Below, in pieces: positions 1-5,910 of a stretch of DNA of 6,546 nucleotides (positions within the stretch are counted from its first letter, which is position 1; each line of letters opens with the position of its first letter). The notes below the pieces were generated by a model. That model ran no database searches. It was given only the letters and a program-made list of their open reading frames with translations, and was not told the DNA's origin. The translations under genes were made by a program, and so were the position numbers. This DNA is from Flavobacteriia bacterium (GTDB lineage: Bacteria; Bacteroidota; Bacteroidia; Flavobacteriales; Flavobacteriaceae): the NCBI GenBank assembly GCA_018500075.1, contig JAHBAN010000183.1, forward strand, positions 1 through 6,546, written 5' to 3'.

Positions 1-50
1 CCAACGTCACGCTCGCCTGCCCCCGCCGCCCCCGCTTCCTCTTTCTCTAA
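1..50 (+). CDS. Possible C-terminal tail of a plus-strand gene (partial)
   Basis: Read in the frame starting at base 3, the first 50 bases give 15 sense codons (NVTLACPRRPRFLFL) and a TAA at 48-50. Fourteen of the 15 third positions are G or C, as in the real genes of this window, so this could be the end of a gene converging on the minus-strand operon that ends at 248. The stretch is too short to assign a family. It could equally be non-coding C-rich DNA, since the region is a long pyrimidine run. Confidence 0.3.
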   Translation, partial: NVTLACPRRPRFLFL

Positions 51-61
51 ATATCCCGGGG

Positions 62-139
62 GTGCGGGGGCTGGCCCCCGCTGTGTCCTGCGTGCGGGGG
101 CCAGCTCCTCGCTAAACCCTGCGTGCGGGGCCAGCCCCG
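62..139. repeat. Three GC-rich palindromic units with about 30-bp period
   Basis: GTGCGGGG recurs at 62, 92 and 123, so the units start 30 and 31 bp apart. Unit 1 contains a perfect palindrome, GCGGGGGC/GCCCCCGC with a 2-nt centre (64-81). Unit 3 has CGGGGC/GCCCCG around CA (126-139). Unit 2 has the same left arm but a decayed right arm. Units 2 and 3 share the longer block CCTGCGTGCGGGG (87-99 and 118-130). I read this as a small array of repetitive extragenic palindromes beyond the operon terminator. It could also help to stop transcription from either side. No coding potential is seen. Confidence 0.65.
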
Positions 140-151
140 ACAGCGGTCGCA

Positions 152-168
152 GTTTTGCGCCGCAAAAC
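152..168. repeat. Perfect hairpin GTTTTGCG/CGCAAAAC
   Basis: Two 8-base arms, 152-159 and 161-168, are perfect inverted repeats separated by one base. This would be an almost blunt stem-loop in DNA or RNA. It lies 80 bp beyond the ctpA stop codon and outside the main terminator. It may act as a back-up terminator or processing signal, or be another copy of a dispersed intergenic palindrome. Neither strand has a clean U-run immediately after it. Confidence 0.45.
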
Positions 169-190
169 AGCGAAACCGTCCCGGCCTCGC

Positions 191-230
191 AAACGCAAAG
201 AGCCGCGCCCTCTTTGGCGCGGCCCCTCTT
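191..230 (-). terminator. Probable rho-independent terminator of the rsfS-ctpA operon
   Basis: On the minus strand the RNA would form an 8-bp stem, GCCGCGCC/GGCGCGGC (arms at 216-223 and 202-209), with a 6-nt loop AAAGAG. It is followed by the T-rich stretch TCTTTGCGTTT. Outer bases AAGAG/CTCTT can extend the stem around a bulge. It starts 25 bp after the ctpA stop, where an operon terminator is expected. The U-tract is interrupted, so efficiency is uncertain. Confidence 0.65.
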
Positions 231-247
231 GCGTCACGGCAGAGCGC

Positions 248-1588
248 TTACTTCTTTTGCGGTCCCAGTGCTGAAAGCCCCTTGAGAATATCAATCGCAT
301 AGGCGAGCTGATAATCCTCCTCGCGCAGCTTGGCGGCGGCCAGCGCCTTTTCCTGATCTTTCTTGATCTGTTCGATCTCGTCCTCGGTCAGGCTGTCGTT
401 GCTGATACTGCCGCGCAAATCGGCCTCGGTGCGCGCGTCAAACTTGGTCTGCTCCTCCTCGGTCGCGGCCTCGGGGGTGCGGCGCGGCTGCTCCACAACA
501 ATATCCGGCGAAACGCCCAGCGCCTGGATAGAGCGCCCCGAGGGCGTATAATACCGCGCCGTGGTCAGACGCATCGCGCCCTCGCCCCTGAGCGGCATAA
601 CCGTCTGGACCGAGCCTTTGCCAAAGCTCTTGGTGCCCACCACAATCGCGCGGCGGTGGTCTTGCAACGCCCCGGCCACAATCTCGGAGGCCGAGGCCGA
701 GCCGCCATTGATCAGCACAACCACAGGCTTGCCCCCGGTCAGATCGCCCGGCGTGGCGTTATAGCGCTCGCCGTCTTCGGGGTTGCGCCCACGGGTCGAG
801 ACAATCTCGCCACTCTCCAAAAAGGCATCCGACACCGCAATCGCCTCGGTCAGAAGCCCGCCGGGGTTGTTGCGCAGATCCAGAATAAACCCGTTGACGT
901 TCTCCATACCGCCCGCGTCCTCGACCTGCGCCCTGATCCCTTCGGCAAGGTTGGGCGAGGTCTGGCGGTTGAAGGTGGTGACCCGCAAAACAACACTGCT
1001 GCCCTCAATGCGCGAGCGCACAGCCGTCAGCTTGATCGTGTCGCGAATGATCGAAATCTCGAGCGGCTCCTCGGCGCCCTCGCGCGCCACGGTGATGACA
1101 ATCTCGCTGCCCACAGGCCCGCGCATCATCTCGACCGCCTCATCCAGCGTCAGCCCCAGCAGGCTTTCGCCATCCACATGGGTGATAAAATCGCCCGCTT
1201 CCACACCCGCCTCATCCGCAGGGGTGCCATCCATCGGGGACACGACTTTGACAAAGCCCTCTTCCTGGGTGACTTCAATGCCAAGCCCGCCAAACTCGCC
1301 GCTGGTCTGGACTTTCATCCCCTCGGCGGCTTTCGGACTGAGATAGCTGGAATGCGGGTCAAGCGAGGTCAGCATACCGTTGATCGCCGCTTCAATCAGC
1401 TCGCCCTCGTCGACCTCCTCGACATATTGCGCCCGGATGCGCTCGAAGATGTCGCCAAACAGATCAAGCTGCTGATAGACATTCGTGGTCTTGGCGGTTT
1501 CCTGGGCCAGCAAAGGCGCTGCCACCTGCGTTGTGATCAGCACGCTGGCAAGCGTTCCGGTTGCCGCCGCCATGAGAAATTTCTTCAT
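248..1588 (-). CDS. ctpA: Carboxyl-terminal processing protease CtpA (peptidase family S41A)
   Basis: This 446-residue protein is an exported serine protease of the CtpA/Prc family, which trims or degrades envelope proteins from their C-terminal ends. The N-terminus is a signal peptide (two Lys, hydrophobic core, likely cleavage after ALLA-type sequence near residue 28). A PDZ domain covers about 95-172, including the GLGIEV and AGDFI segments. The S41 core covers about 195-365. The catalytic dyad is Ser299 (in GGSASASEI) and Lys324 (in SFGKG), exactly 25 residues apart as in the family, with the accessory Gln328. The C-terminal tail (about 370-425) is charged and probably helical. The start is supported by GGGAAGA about 8 nt upstream, inside the end of envC, and the genes are 3 bp apart. 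As last gene of the operon beside an EnvC-type protein, it may adjust levels of peptidoglycan hydrolases or their partners; this is inference from known CtpA/Prc systems. Confidence 0.97.
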   Translation of the reverse strand: MKKFLMAAATGTLASVLITTQVAAPLLAQETAKTTNVYQQLDLFGDIFERIRAQYVEEVDEGELIEAAINGMLTSLDPHSSYLSPKAAEGMKVQTSGEFGGLGIEVTQEEGFVKVVSPMDGTPADEAGVEAGDFITHVDGESLLGLTLDEAVEMMRGPVGSEIVITVAREGAEEPLEISIIRDTIKLTAVRSRIEGSSVVLRVTTFNRQTSPNLAEGIRAQVEDAGGMENVNGFILDLRNNPGGLLTEAIAVSDAFLESGEIVSTRGRNPEDGERYNATPGDLTGGKPVVVLINGGSASASEIVAGALQDHRRAIVVGTKSFGKGSVQTVMPLRGEGAMRLTTARYYTPSGRSIQALGVSPDIVVEQPRRTPEAATEEEQTKFDARTEADLRGSISNDSLTEDEIEQIKKDQEKALAAAKLREEDYQLAYAIDILKGLSALGPQKK

Positions 1589-1591
1589 GTC

Positions 1592-2734
1592 TCAGTCTTC
1601 CCTTTGTGTGCGAAACCAGCTCTCGGGGTTCACTGGCTTATTGTCTTCTCTTACTTCCAAATAGAGCGATTGTGAAAGGTCACTTCCCGTTCCATCACCC
1701 ACTTGTGTTAATATTTCGCCTACCGCGGCCTCTTTGCCCCCCATCAGGCCCAAAGGCGCGCCCTCGGCCATCACTTCGCCGGTGCGCCCATAAACCACAT
1801 CCAGCCCGGCCAGGACCATAAGCAGCCCCGATTTCGGCTCAAGGATCATCACCGTGCCAAAGTCCAAGAGCGGCCCTTGATAGCGGATCGTCGCCGCCAC
1901 CGGCGCGCTCACAAGCGCGCGGGGCCGCGTCGCCAGCACAAGGCCGGGCCGTGTGATCCCTGCGGCGTCCGCCTCGCCCGCGCGGCGCAGCACGCGCCCC
2001 GCCACAGGCAGCGCCAAAGCGCCCTTTCGCTCAAAGACATCACGATGTGCCGCCGTGTCCAGCGGCCCGCCGCTGATTTCGCCCAAACCGCCCGCAAAGG
2101 CCTCCAGCGTCTCGGCGGTCGCAATCAAGAGCGCCGTTTTCACCGCATCCTCGCTAAATTTACGCGGAAGATCGGTGCGATCGCCAATCGCCTGACTCAG
2201 CGCCGTGCGCGCCTCCTGAACGCCCCTCAGCCCCTCTTGCAAGCGCTGCTCGGCTCCGGCCTGAAGCTGGCGCAGGGTGCTGACCTCGACGAGCGTGTCG
2301 CGCAAAGCATCTGCCCGGGCGTTGAGCGCCGGCGTCATCTGGCTCACAATCATACCGGCCCGCGCCGTGCCCAGCGCGCCCTCGGGATGCAGCAAAAGAC
2401 TGGGCGAGCCAAGCCGCCCGCGCGCCTGAAGCACGGTCAGAAGCGCCGCGATGTCCTCTTCCTGCCCGCCCAGCTTGAGGCTCAATTCGCGCTCGCGAAT
2501 CGTGGCGCGGCGCAGCCCGGCGCGCACCGCCGTCAGCCCCGCCTCATAGGCGCGCACCGTTTCGCTCAAAGCCTCAACGCGCGCCCGCCCGCCCTTGGCC
2601 GCCTCCAAGAGCGCGCGCGCCTGCGACAGATCCTCAAGCGCCGCCGCGGCGGCCTCAGCAGGGCTGATCTCCTCGGCCCAAAGCCCCGCCGGCAAAGCCA
2701 GACCCAGCGCCAAAAGCCCCGCACGCCAGATCAT
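1592..2734 (-). CDS. envC: EnvC-like murein hydrolase activator, degenerate LytM (M23) domain
   Basis: This 380-residue exported protein has the EnvC layout: signal peptide 1-20 (cleavage after GLWA), a long Ala/Leu/Glu/Arg-rich coiled coil about 24-185, and a C-terminal LytM/M23 domain about 238-375. The domain retains the family signatures ALPVAGRV and YLEVREDNKPVNPESWF. The metal-binding His residues of active M23 peptidases are absent: Glu-Pro-Lys stands where the HxxGL segment is expected, and Tyr replaces the first residue of HFEVR. This is the pattern of EnvC/NlpD activators, which switch on cell-wall amidases at the division site rather than cutting peptidoglycan. The ATG overlaps the gpmI stop as ATGA and no strong Shine-Dalgarno is seen, so translational coupling is likely. 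The last third of the LytM coding part (about 1631-1720) has unusually AT-rich codons. The role is assigned by homology pattern; the specific amidase partner is unknown. Confidence 0.9.
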   Translation of the reverse strand: MIWRAGLLALGLALPAGLWAEEISPAEAAAAALEDLSQARALLEAAKGGRARVEALSETVRAYEAGLTAVRAGLRRATIRERELSLKLGGQEEDIAALLTVLQARGRLGSPSLLLHPEGALGTARAGMIVSQMTPALNARADALRDTLVEVSTLRQLQAGAEQRLQEGLRGVQEARTALSQAIGDRTDLPRKFSEDAVKTALLIATAETLEAFAGGLGEISGGPLDTAAHRDVFERKGALALPVAGRVLRRAGEADAAGITRPGLVLATRPRALVSAPVAATIRYQGPLLDFGTVMILEPKSGLLMVLAGLDVVYGRTGEVMAEGAPLGLMGGKEAAVGEILTQVGDGTGSDLSQSLYLEVREDNKPVNPESWFRTQRED

Positions 2735-4248
2735 ATCAACAGACTTTCGCCTGTCATTTCCTCAGGCTGCGGCAGCCCCATCAGCGCCAGAAGGGTCGGC
2801 GCCAGATCGCTCAGGCGCCCCGCGCGCAGGGCCGCGCCCTTTGGCCCGCCCACAAGGATCACAGGCACAGGGTTAATCGTATGCGCCGTATGCGCGCCGC
2901 CAGTGACCGGGTCCCGCATCATCTCGCAATTGCCATGATCCGCCGTCACAATCATCGCGCCACCGGCCTTTTCCAGCGCCGCCAGCACACGGCCAAGGCC
3001 CTCGTCCACCGCCTCGCAGGCCTTGATCGCCGCCTTCAAGTCGCCCGTATGCCCGACCATATCCGGGTTGGCGTAATTGGTGACAATCAGGTCAAACCCG
3101 TCTTCAATCGCCCCGACAAAAGCCTGCGTCACCTCTGCGGCGCTCATTTCGGGCTGCATATCATAGGTCGCAACCTTGGGGCTGGGCGCCATATAGCGCT
3201 GCTCGCCGGCCTCCGCCCCCTCCTTGCCGCCATTGAGAAAGAAGGTCACGTGCGGATATTTTTCGGTCTCCGCCAGACGGAACTGCGTCCGCCCCTGCTT
3301 GGCCACCCATTCTCCCAGCGTGTTCACAATCACGCGTGAGGGGAAAACCGTGTCCATAAAGCGCTCGTGGGCGTCCGAATATTCAACCATCCCCAGCATC
3401 GCCAGCGGGGGGCGCGCGCCCGTGTCAAACCCGTCAAACAAAGGATCCCCGATCGCCGCCAGAATCTCGCGCGCCCGATCGGCGCGAAAATTCAGACAAA
3501 AGACCCCGTCGCCCGCCTTCATCCCCTCATAGCCGCGCAAAACCGTGGCCGAAATAAACTCGTCGGTCTCGCTGCGGTTGTAGGCGTTGGAAATGGCCCC
3601 ATGCGCATCCATCGCCGTATAGCCGCTCTGCCCGAGCACCATCGCGTCATAGGCTTCCTTGACCCGCTCCCAACGGTTGTCACGATCCAGCGCAAAATAC
3701 CGCCCTGTGACGGTGACGATCTTGGCATTGGCAGGAAGTGCCTCCGTGAGGGCCGCAAAATACCCGAACGCCGATTTCGGCGCCACATCGCGCCCATCCG
3801 CAATCGCATGAATCGCCACAGGCACCCCCGCCGCCGCAATCGCCGTGACCGACGCGATCAGATGCACAAGCGAGCCATGCACCCCCCCGTCCGAAACAAG
3901 CCCGACAAGATGCGCTGTGCCGCCGCTGTCCTTCAGCCGCGCGATAAAGGCCGTCAGCCGCTCGTTTTCAAAATAACTCTGATCCTCGATCGCCAGATCA
4001 ATCTGGCCAAGGTCCATCGCCACAACGCGCCCCGCGCCGATATTGGTATGGCCGACTTCAGAGTTGCCCATCTGCCCGCTCGGCAGGCCCACATCAGGCC
4101 CGTGGGTGGTCAGGACATTATGAGGGCAGGCCGCCGAGATCCTGTCAAAATTGGGCGTATTGGCGAGCAAAGGCGCATTGTCCTCGCGCCGCTCCGAATG
4201 GCCCCACCCGTCCAAAATACACAAAACAACCGGTTTTTGTCTGCTCAT
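2731..4248 (-). CDS. gpmI: 2,3-bisphosphoglycerate-independent phosphoglycerate mutase
   Basis: This 505-residue cytosolic enzyme interconverts 3- and 2-phosphoglycerate in glycolysis and gluconeogenesis without the bisphosphoglycerate cofactor, using two Mn ions and a phosphoserine. It has the normal family length and belongs to the alkaline phosphatase superfamily. Visible active-site residues are Asp13 (ILDGWG), the catalytic Ser63 (GNSEVGH), His124 (SDGGVHG), Arg153-Asp154 (DGRD), Arg183, Arg189, Arg255 and Arg258 (FRADR), Lys330, Asp396 and His400 (NPDMVGH), Asp437-His438 (TADHGN) and His456 (AHTINPVP). The phosphatase domain is split by the transferase domain, roughly residues 80-300. 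The start is supported by AAGAGG about 8 nt upstream. The gene follows rlmH after 63 bp and overlaps envC by 4 bp, so it is in the middle of the operon. Nothing looks damaged. Confidence 0.98.
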   Translation of the reverse strand: MSRQKPVVLCILDGWGHSERREDNAPLLANTPNFDRISAACPHNVLTTHGPDVGLPSGQMGNSEVGHTNIGAGRVVAMDLGQIDLAIEDQSYFENERLTAFIARLKDSGGTAHLVGLVSDGGVHGSLVHLIASVTAIAAAGVPVAIHAIADGRDVAPKSAFGYFAALTEALPANAKIVTVTGRYFALDRDNRWERVKEAYDAMVLGQSGYTAMDAHGAISNAYNRSETDEFISATVLRGYEGMKAGDGVFCLNFRADRAREILAAIGDPLFDGFDTGARPPLAMLGMVEYSDAHERFMDTVFPSRVIVNTLGEWVAKQGRTQFRLAETEKYPHVTFFLNGGKEGAEAGEQRYMAPSPKVATYDMQPEMSAAEVTQAFVGAIEDGFDLIVTNYANPDMVGHTGDLKAAIKACEAVDEGLGRVLAALEKAGGAMIVTADHGNCEMMRDPVTGGAHTAHTINPVPVILVGGPKGAALRAGRLSDLAPTLLALMGLPQPEEMTGESLLI

Positions 4249-4311
4249 CGCCCATACCTCTTTGCGCCAAGCCTTTACGCGCTCAAACGCTTCGGGGCAA
4301 CACCCAGAGCC

Positions 4312-4782
4312 TCACTCGCGGTGATACGGCGCACCCGCCAAAATCGACGCGGCGCGGTAAAGCTGCTCGCTCAGCATCACCCGCACAAGCATATGCGGCC
4401 AGACCATCTTGCCAAAACTGACAGAATGCGCCGCCCGCGCCCGCAGGCTGGGCGCAATCCCGTCTGCCCCGCCAATAACAAAAGCCACATCCTGCGCCCC
4501 CGTGTCCCGCCAGCCCGCCAAGCGCTCGGCAAACTGCGGCGAGCTTTCCAGCCGCCCGCGCTCATCCAGACAAACCAGCACGCAGCCCTTGGGCAAGGCC
4601 CGCTCCAAAAGAGTGGCCTCGGCCTCCATGCCGCCGCCCTTCTTGTCTTCCACTTCCAAAACAGAAAGGGCGGTCAGCCCTAGCCCCCGCCCCGTGCGCT
4701 CAAAGCGCGTCACATAATCCTCAATCAGCGCTTTCTCAGGCCCGCCCCTCAGGCGGCCCACCGCGCAGATATGAACTCGCAT
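4312..4782 (-). CDS. rlmH: 23S rRNA (pseudouridine1915-N3)-methyltransferase RlmH
   Basis: This 156-residue protein matches the size of E. coli RlmH (155). It is a SPOUT-class, knotted, dimeric methyltransferase that uses S-adenosylmethionine to methylate pseudouridine 1915 in helix 69 of 23S rRNA, at the subunit interface of assembled 70S ribosomes. Key segments are LDERGR (72-77), the SAM-site motif FVIGGADG (101-108), PHMLVRVMLSEQLYRA (129-144) and the C-terminal PYHRE (152-156), whose Tyr-His-Arg is needed for activity. The usual GHPYHR is GAPYHR here, a mild substitution. The start lies 1 bp after the rsfS stop and follows AAAAGG about 6 nt upstream. Pairing with rsfS, another large-subunit factor, is a widespread arrangement. 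Confidence 0.97.
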   Translation of the reverse strand: MRVHICAVGRLRGGPEKALIEDYVTRFERTGRGLGLTALSVLEVEDKKGGGMEAEATLLERALPKGCVLVCLDERGRLESSPQFAERLAGWRDTGAQDVAFVIGGADGIAPSLRARAAHSVSFGKMVWPHMLVRVMLSEQLYRAASILAGAPYHRE

Positions 4783-4783
4783 A

Positions 4784-5185
4784 TCAGGCCTTTTCCGCCT
4801 CGGGCGTCAGCCACATCTTCTCAAGCTGGTAAAACTCGCGCACTTCCGGGCGAAAGACATGAACGATAATATCGCCCGTATCCACCAATACCCAGTCGCC
4901 CGTGTTTTTGCCCTCGATCTTTGAGGCGCGGCCATGGTCCAGCTTCAGGCGCTCCGCAAGTTTCTCGGAGATCGCGCCCACCTGACGCGACGAGCGCCCC
5001 GAGCAAACAACCATATAATCGCCAATAGATGTCTTCCCGCGCAGATCAATCTGCACGACATCTTCGGCCTTATCATCGTCAAGTGATTTCAGTATGGCAG
5101 CAAGCAAATCTTCACTGCTCAGCTCTTTGGCCTTTTTTGGGGCCGAATGCGCCGCGCCTTTGGCCGCAACAACGTTTGGTGACAG
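4784..5185 (-). CDS. rsfS: Ribosomal silencing factor RsfS (Iojap/DUF143 family)
   Basis: RsfS binds ribosomal protein uL14 on the 50S subunit and blocks joining with 30S, lowering translation when nutrients are short. The domain covers about residues 27-126: LLAAILKSLDDDKAEDV, DYMVVCSGRSSRQV (57-70), the EGKNTGDWVLVDTGDIIVH segment (91-109) and REFYQLEKMW. The start is uncertain. A strong Shine-Dalgarno, AAGAAGGAGGG (5194-5204), sits 9 nt before an in-frame CTG at 5183-5185, giving 133 residues, and no ATG, GTG or TTG is nearby. The nearest upstream in-frame ATG is at 5231-5233 (149 residues) and has no Shine-Dalgarno, but it coincides with the predicted transcription start, so a leaderless start is possible. 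A TTG at the domain edge (5105-5107) would give 107 residues. The open frame runs back to 5644, but that part overlaps the divergent gene and is not RsfS-like. It is the first gene of the operon, 1 bp before rlmH. Confidence 0.93.
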   Translation of the reverse strand: MSPNVVAAKGAAHSAPKKAKELSSEDLLAAILKSLDDDKAEDVVQIDLRGKTSIGDYMVVCSGRSSRQVGAISEKLAERLKLDHGRASKIEGKNTGDWVLVDTGDIIVHVFRPEVREFYQLEKMWLTPEAEKA

Positions 5186-5193
5186 GACGAAGT

Positions 5194-5204
5194 CCCTCCT
5201 TCTT
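5194..5204 (-). promoter_or_regulatory. Strong Shine-Dalgarno of rsfS
   Basis: The minus strand reads AAGAAGGAGGG, containing a full AGGAGG at 5200-5195. It is the best ribosome binding site in the window. The only initiator-like codon at normal distance is CTG (5185-5183), 9 nt downstream of AGGAGG. This decides the preferred rsfS start, unless the gene is translated from a leaderless ATG at 5233. Confidence 0.6.
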
Positions 5205-5239
5205 ACACATCTGTTGGCCCCGATGCCGAGCATGACCCA

Positions 5240-5268
5240 AGCGTAACACCATGAGTGTAAATGCTCAA
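5240..5268 (-). promoter_or_regulatory. Candidate sigma-70 promoter for the rsfS operon
   Basis: On the minus strand TTGAGC (5268-5263) and TACGCT (5245-5240) are separated by exactly 17 bp. They match the housekeeping consensus at 4 of 6 positions in the -35 box and at the key T, A and final T of the -10 box. Transcription would begin near 5233, about 48 nt before the CTG start. No better-placed promoter was found between the divergent genes. This is pattern matching only. Confidence 0.4.
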
Positions 5269-5294
5269 TGACCGCTGTTCGCGGACATGAAAAT

Positions 5295-5311
5295 ATGCGA
5301 CCCATACGCAT
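5295..5311. promoter_or_regulatory. Operator-like inverted repeat ATGCG-N7-CGCAT
   Basis: Perfect 5-bp arms (5295-5299 and 5307-5311) flank 7 bases in the divergent intergenic region, 25 bp before the ATG of the plus-strand gene. Position and symmetry would suit a dimeric regulator binding site. The arms are short and could occur by chance. Confidence 0.2.
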
Positions 5312-5323
5312 CTCTTTTTGTGT

Positions 5324-5328
5324 AAAGG
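5324..5328 (+). promoter_or_regulatory. Ribosome binding site choosing the 5336 start
   Basis: AAAGG ends 7 nt before the ATG at 5336. It supports this ATG over the in-frame TTG at 5318, which has only a T-rich run upstream and no Shine-Dalgarno. Confidence 0.55.
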
Positions 5329-5335
5329 CTGGTTC

Positions 5336-5824
5336 ATGCCCTATCCTGTTGCTCTGCACGCCCTCCTCTCTGCCCTCCTGCTTGCCTGCCTGCTCGCCCC
5401 TGCGCTCCAGGCCCAGTCCGCGCCCCTTCCGTCCAGCCCCGCTTGGACGGCTGGCCAGTCTGACACAGCCAGCTTCGCCCGCGCAGAGGGCGCAAACGGC
5501 CTCAGCGCAACCCTGCGCTTTGAAGAGGGCAAGAGTGCCGCCCAGCTCTTCATCACGGGTCTTTGGGCCGCCCGTCCGCTCACCCTGCGCCTCTCGGTCA
5601 CCTACGCCAGCGGCCAAACCACACCGCTTGACACCTACCGACACGGCAAAATCGTGATGCTACAAGGCCGACCCGCCTATAGCCTCACCCTCCCCCGCAG
5701 CGCCCTGCGCCCGCTCAAAGGCGGCGATACCCTCGTCATAGAAGACCTGACACAGCGCGGAGTGATCCCCCTCACCGGCTCATCCGCCGCCATCAAAGCC
5801 GCCGAGGCCGGCCCGCGGCTGTGA
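5336..5824 (+). CDS. Small exported protein of unknown function
   Basis: I do not recognise a family. The 162-residue product starts with a hydrophobic signal peptide (about 1-26, likely cleaved after PALQA). The mature part of about 136 residues is soluble-looking, has no cysteine and no second membrane segment, and appears rich in short beta strands (LSATLRF, AQLFITGL, LTLRLSVTY, AYSLTLP, DTLVIED). The ending PLTGSSAAIKAAEAG resembles the closing strand and helix of small periplasmic proteins common in this group, loosely like IalB-type domains; that likeness is an impression only. Codon third positions are strongly G/C, which supports a real gene. The start is the ATG after AAAGG. The signal n-region has no Lys or Arg (only His8); starting at TTG 5318 would add a Lys. 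The gene diverges from rsfS and stands alone, so context gives no function. Confidence 0.75.
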   Translation: MPYPVALHALLSALLLACLLAPALQAQSAPLPSSPAWTAGQSDTASFARAEGANGLSATLRFEEGKSAAQLFITGLWAARPLTLRLSVTYASGQTTPLDTYRHGKIVMLQGRPAYSLTLPRSALRPLKGGDTLVIEDLTQRGVIPLTGSSAAIKAAEAGPRL

Positions 5825-5871
5825 GAGGCGGCGCGCTGCGGACCAAAGGCATCCGACCCTGCGCACGCCCC

Positions 5872-5893
5872 GTTAAGTTAATTTCTGTTAACC
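5872..5893. promoter_or_regulatory. GTTAA cluster resembling a CtrA site
   Basis: GTTAA occurs at 5872, 5877 and 5887, the last as GTTAACC. The second and third form TTAA-N6-TTAAC, one base shorter than the CtrA consensus TTAA-N7-TTAA of alphaproteobacteria. It lies in the region between two converging gene ends, where promoters are not expected, so either it is chance or it serves something not seen as a gene. Confidence 0.3.
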
Positions 5894-5910
5894 AAATGCC
5901 CGTTCAGGCG

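Noticed and set aside
112..300. Minus-strand 62-codon frame across the end of ctpA and the terminator
   Set aside because: It is out of frame with ctpA, Arg-rich, and crosses the hairpins; it looks like a chance frame.
656..4683. Long plus-strand open frames opposite ctpA, envC and gpmI/rlmH (656-1675, 1877-2938, 3367-4683)
   Set aside because: Each lies in exact codon register with the minus-strand gene, so it stays open because that gene rarely uses TTA, CTA and TCA codons. The products are rich in Arg, His and Pro and match no family, while the minus-strand genes have clear catalytic motifs.
5378..5395. Lipoprotein signal (LLLAC, Cys18) in the unknown exported protein
   Set aside because: The hydrophobic stretch continues past the Cys to an ordinary signal peptidase I site (ALQA), and Leu at -2 is a poor lipobox residue.
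5234..5644. N-terminal extension of the rsfS frame up to 5644
   Set aside because: It runs antisense through the signal-peptide gene and the candidate promoter, its composition is Gly/Arg/Glu-rich without RsfS similarity, and no ribosome binding site fits.
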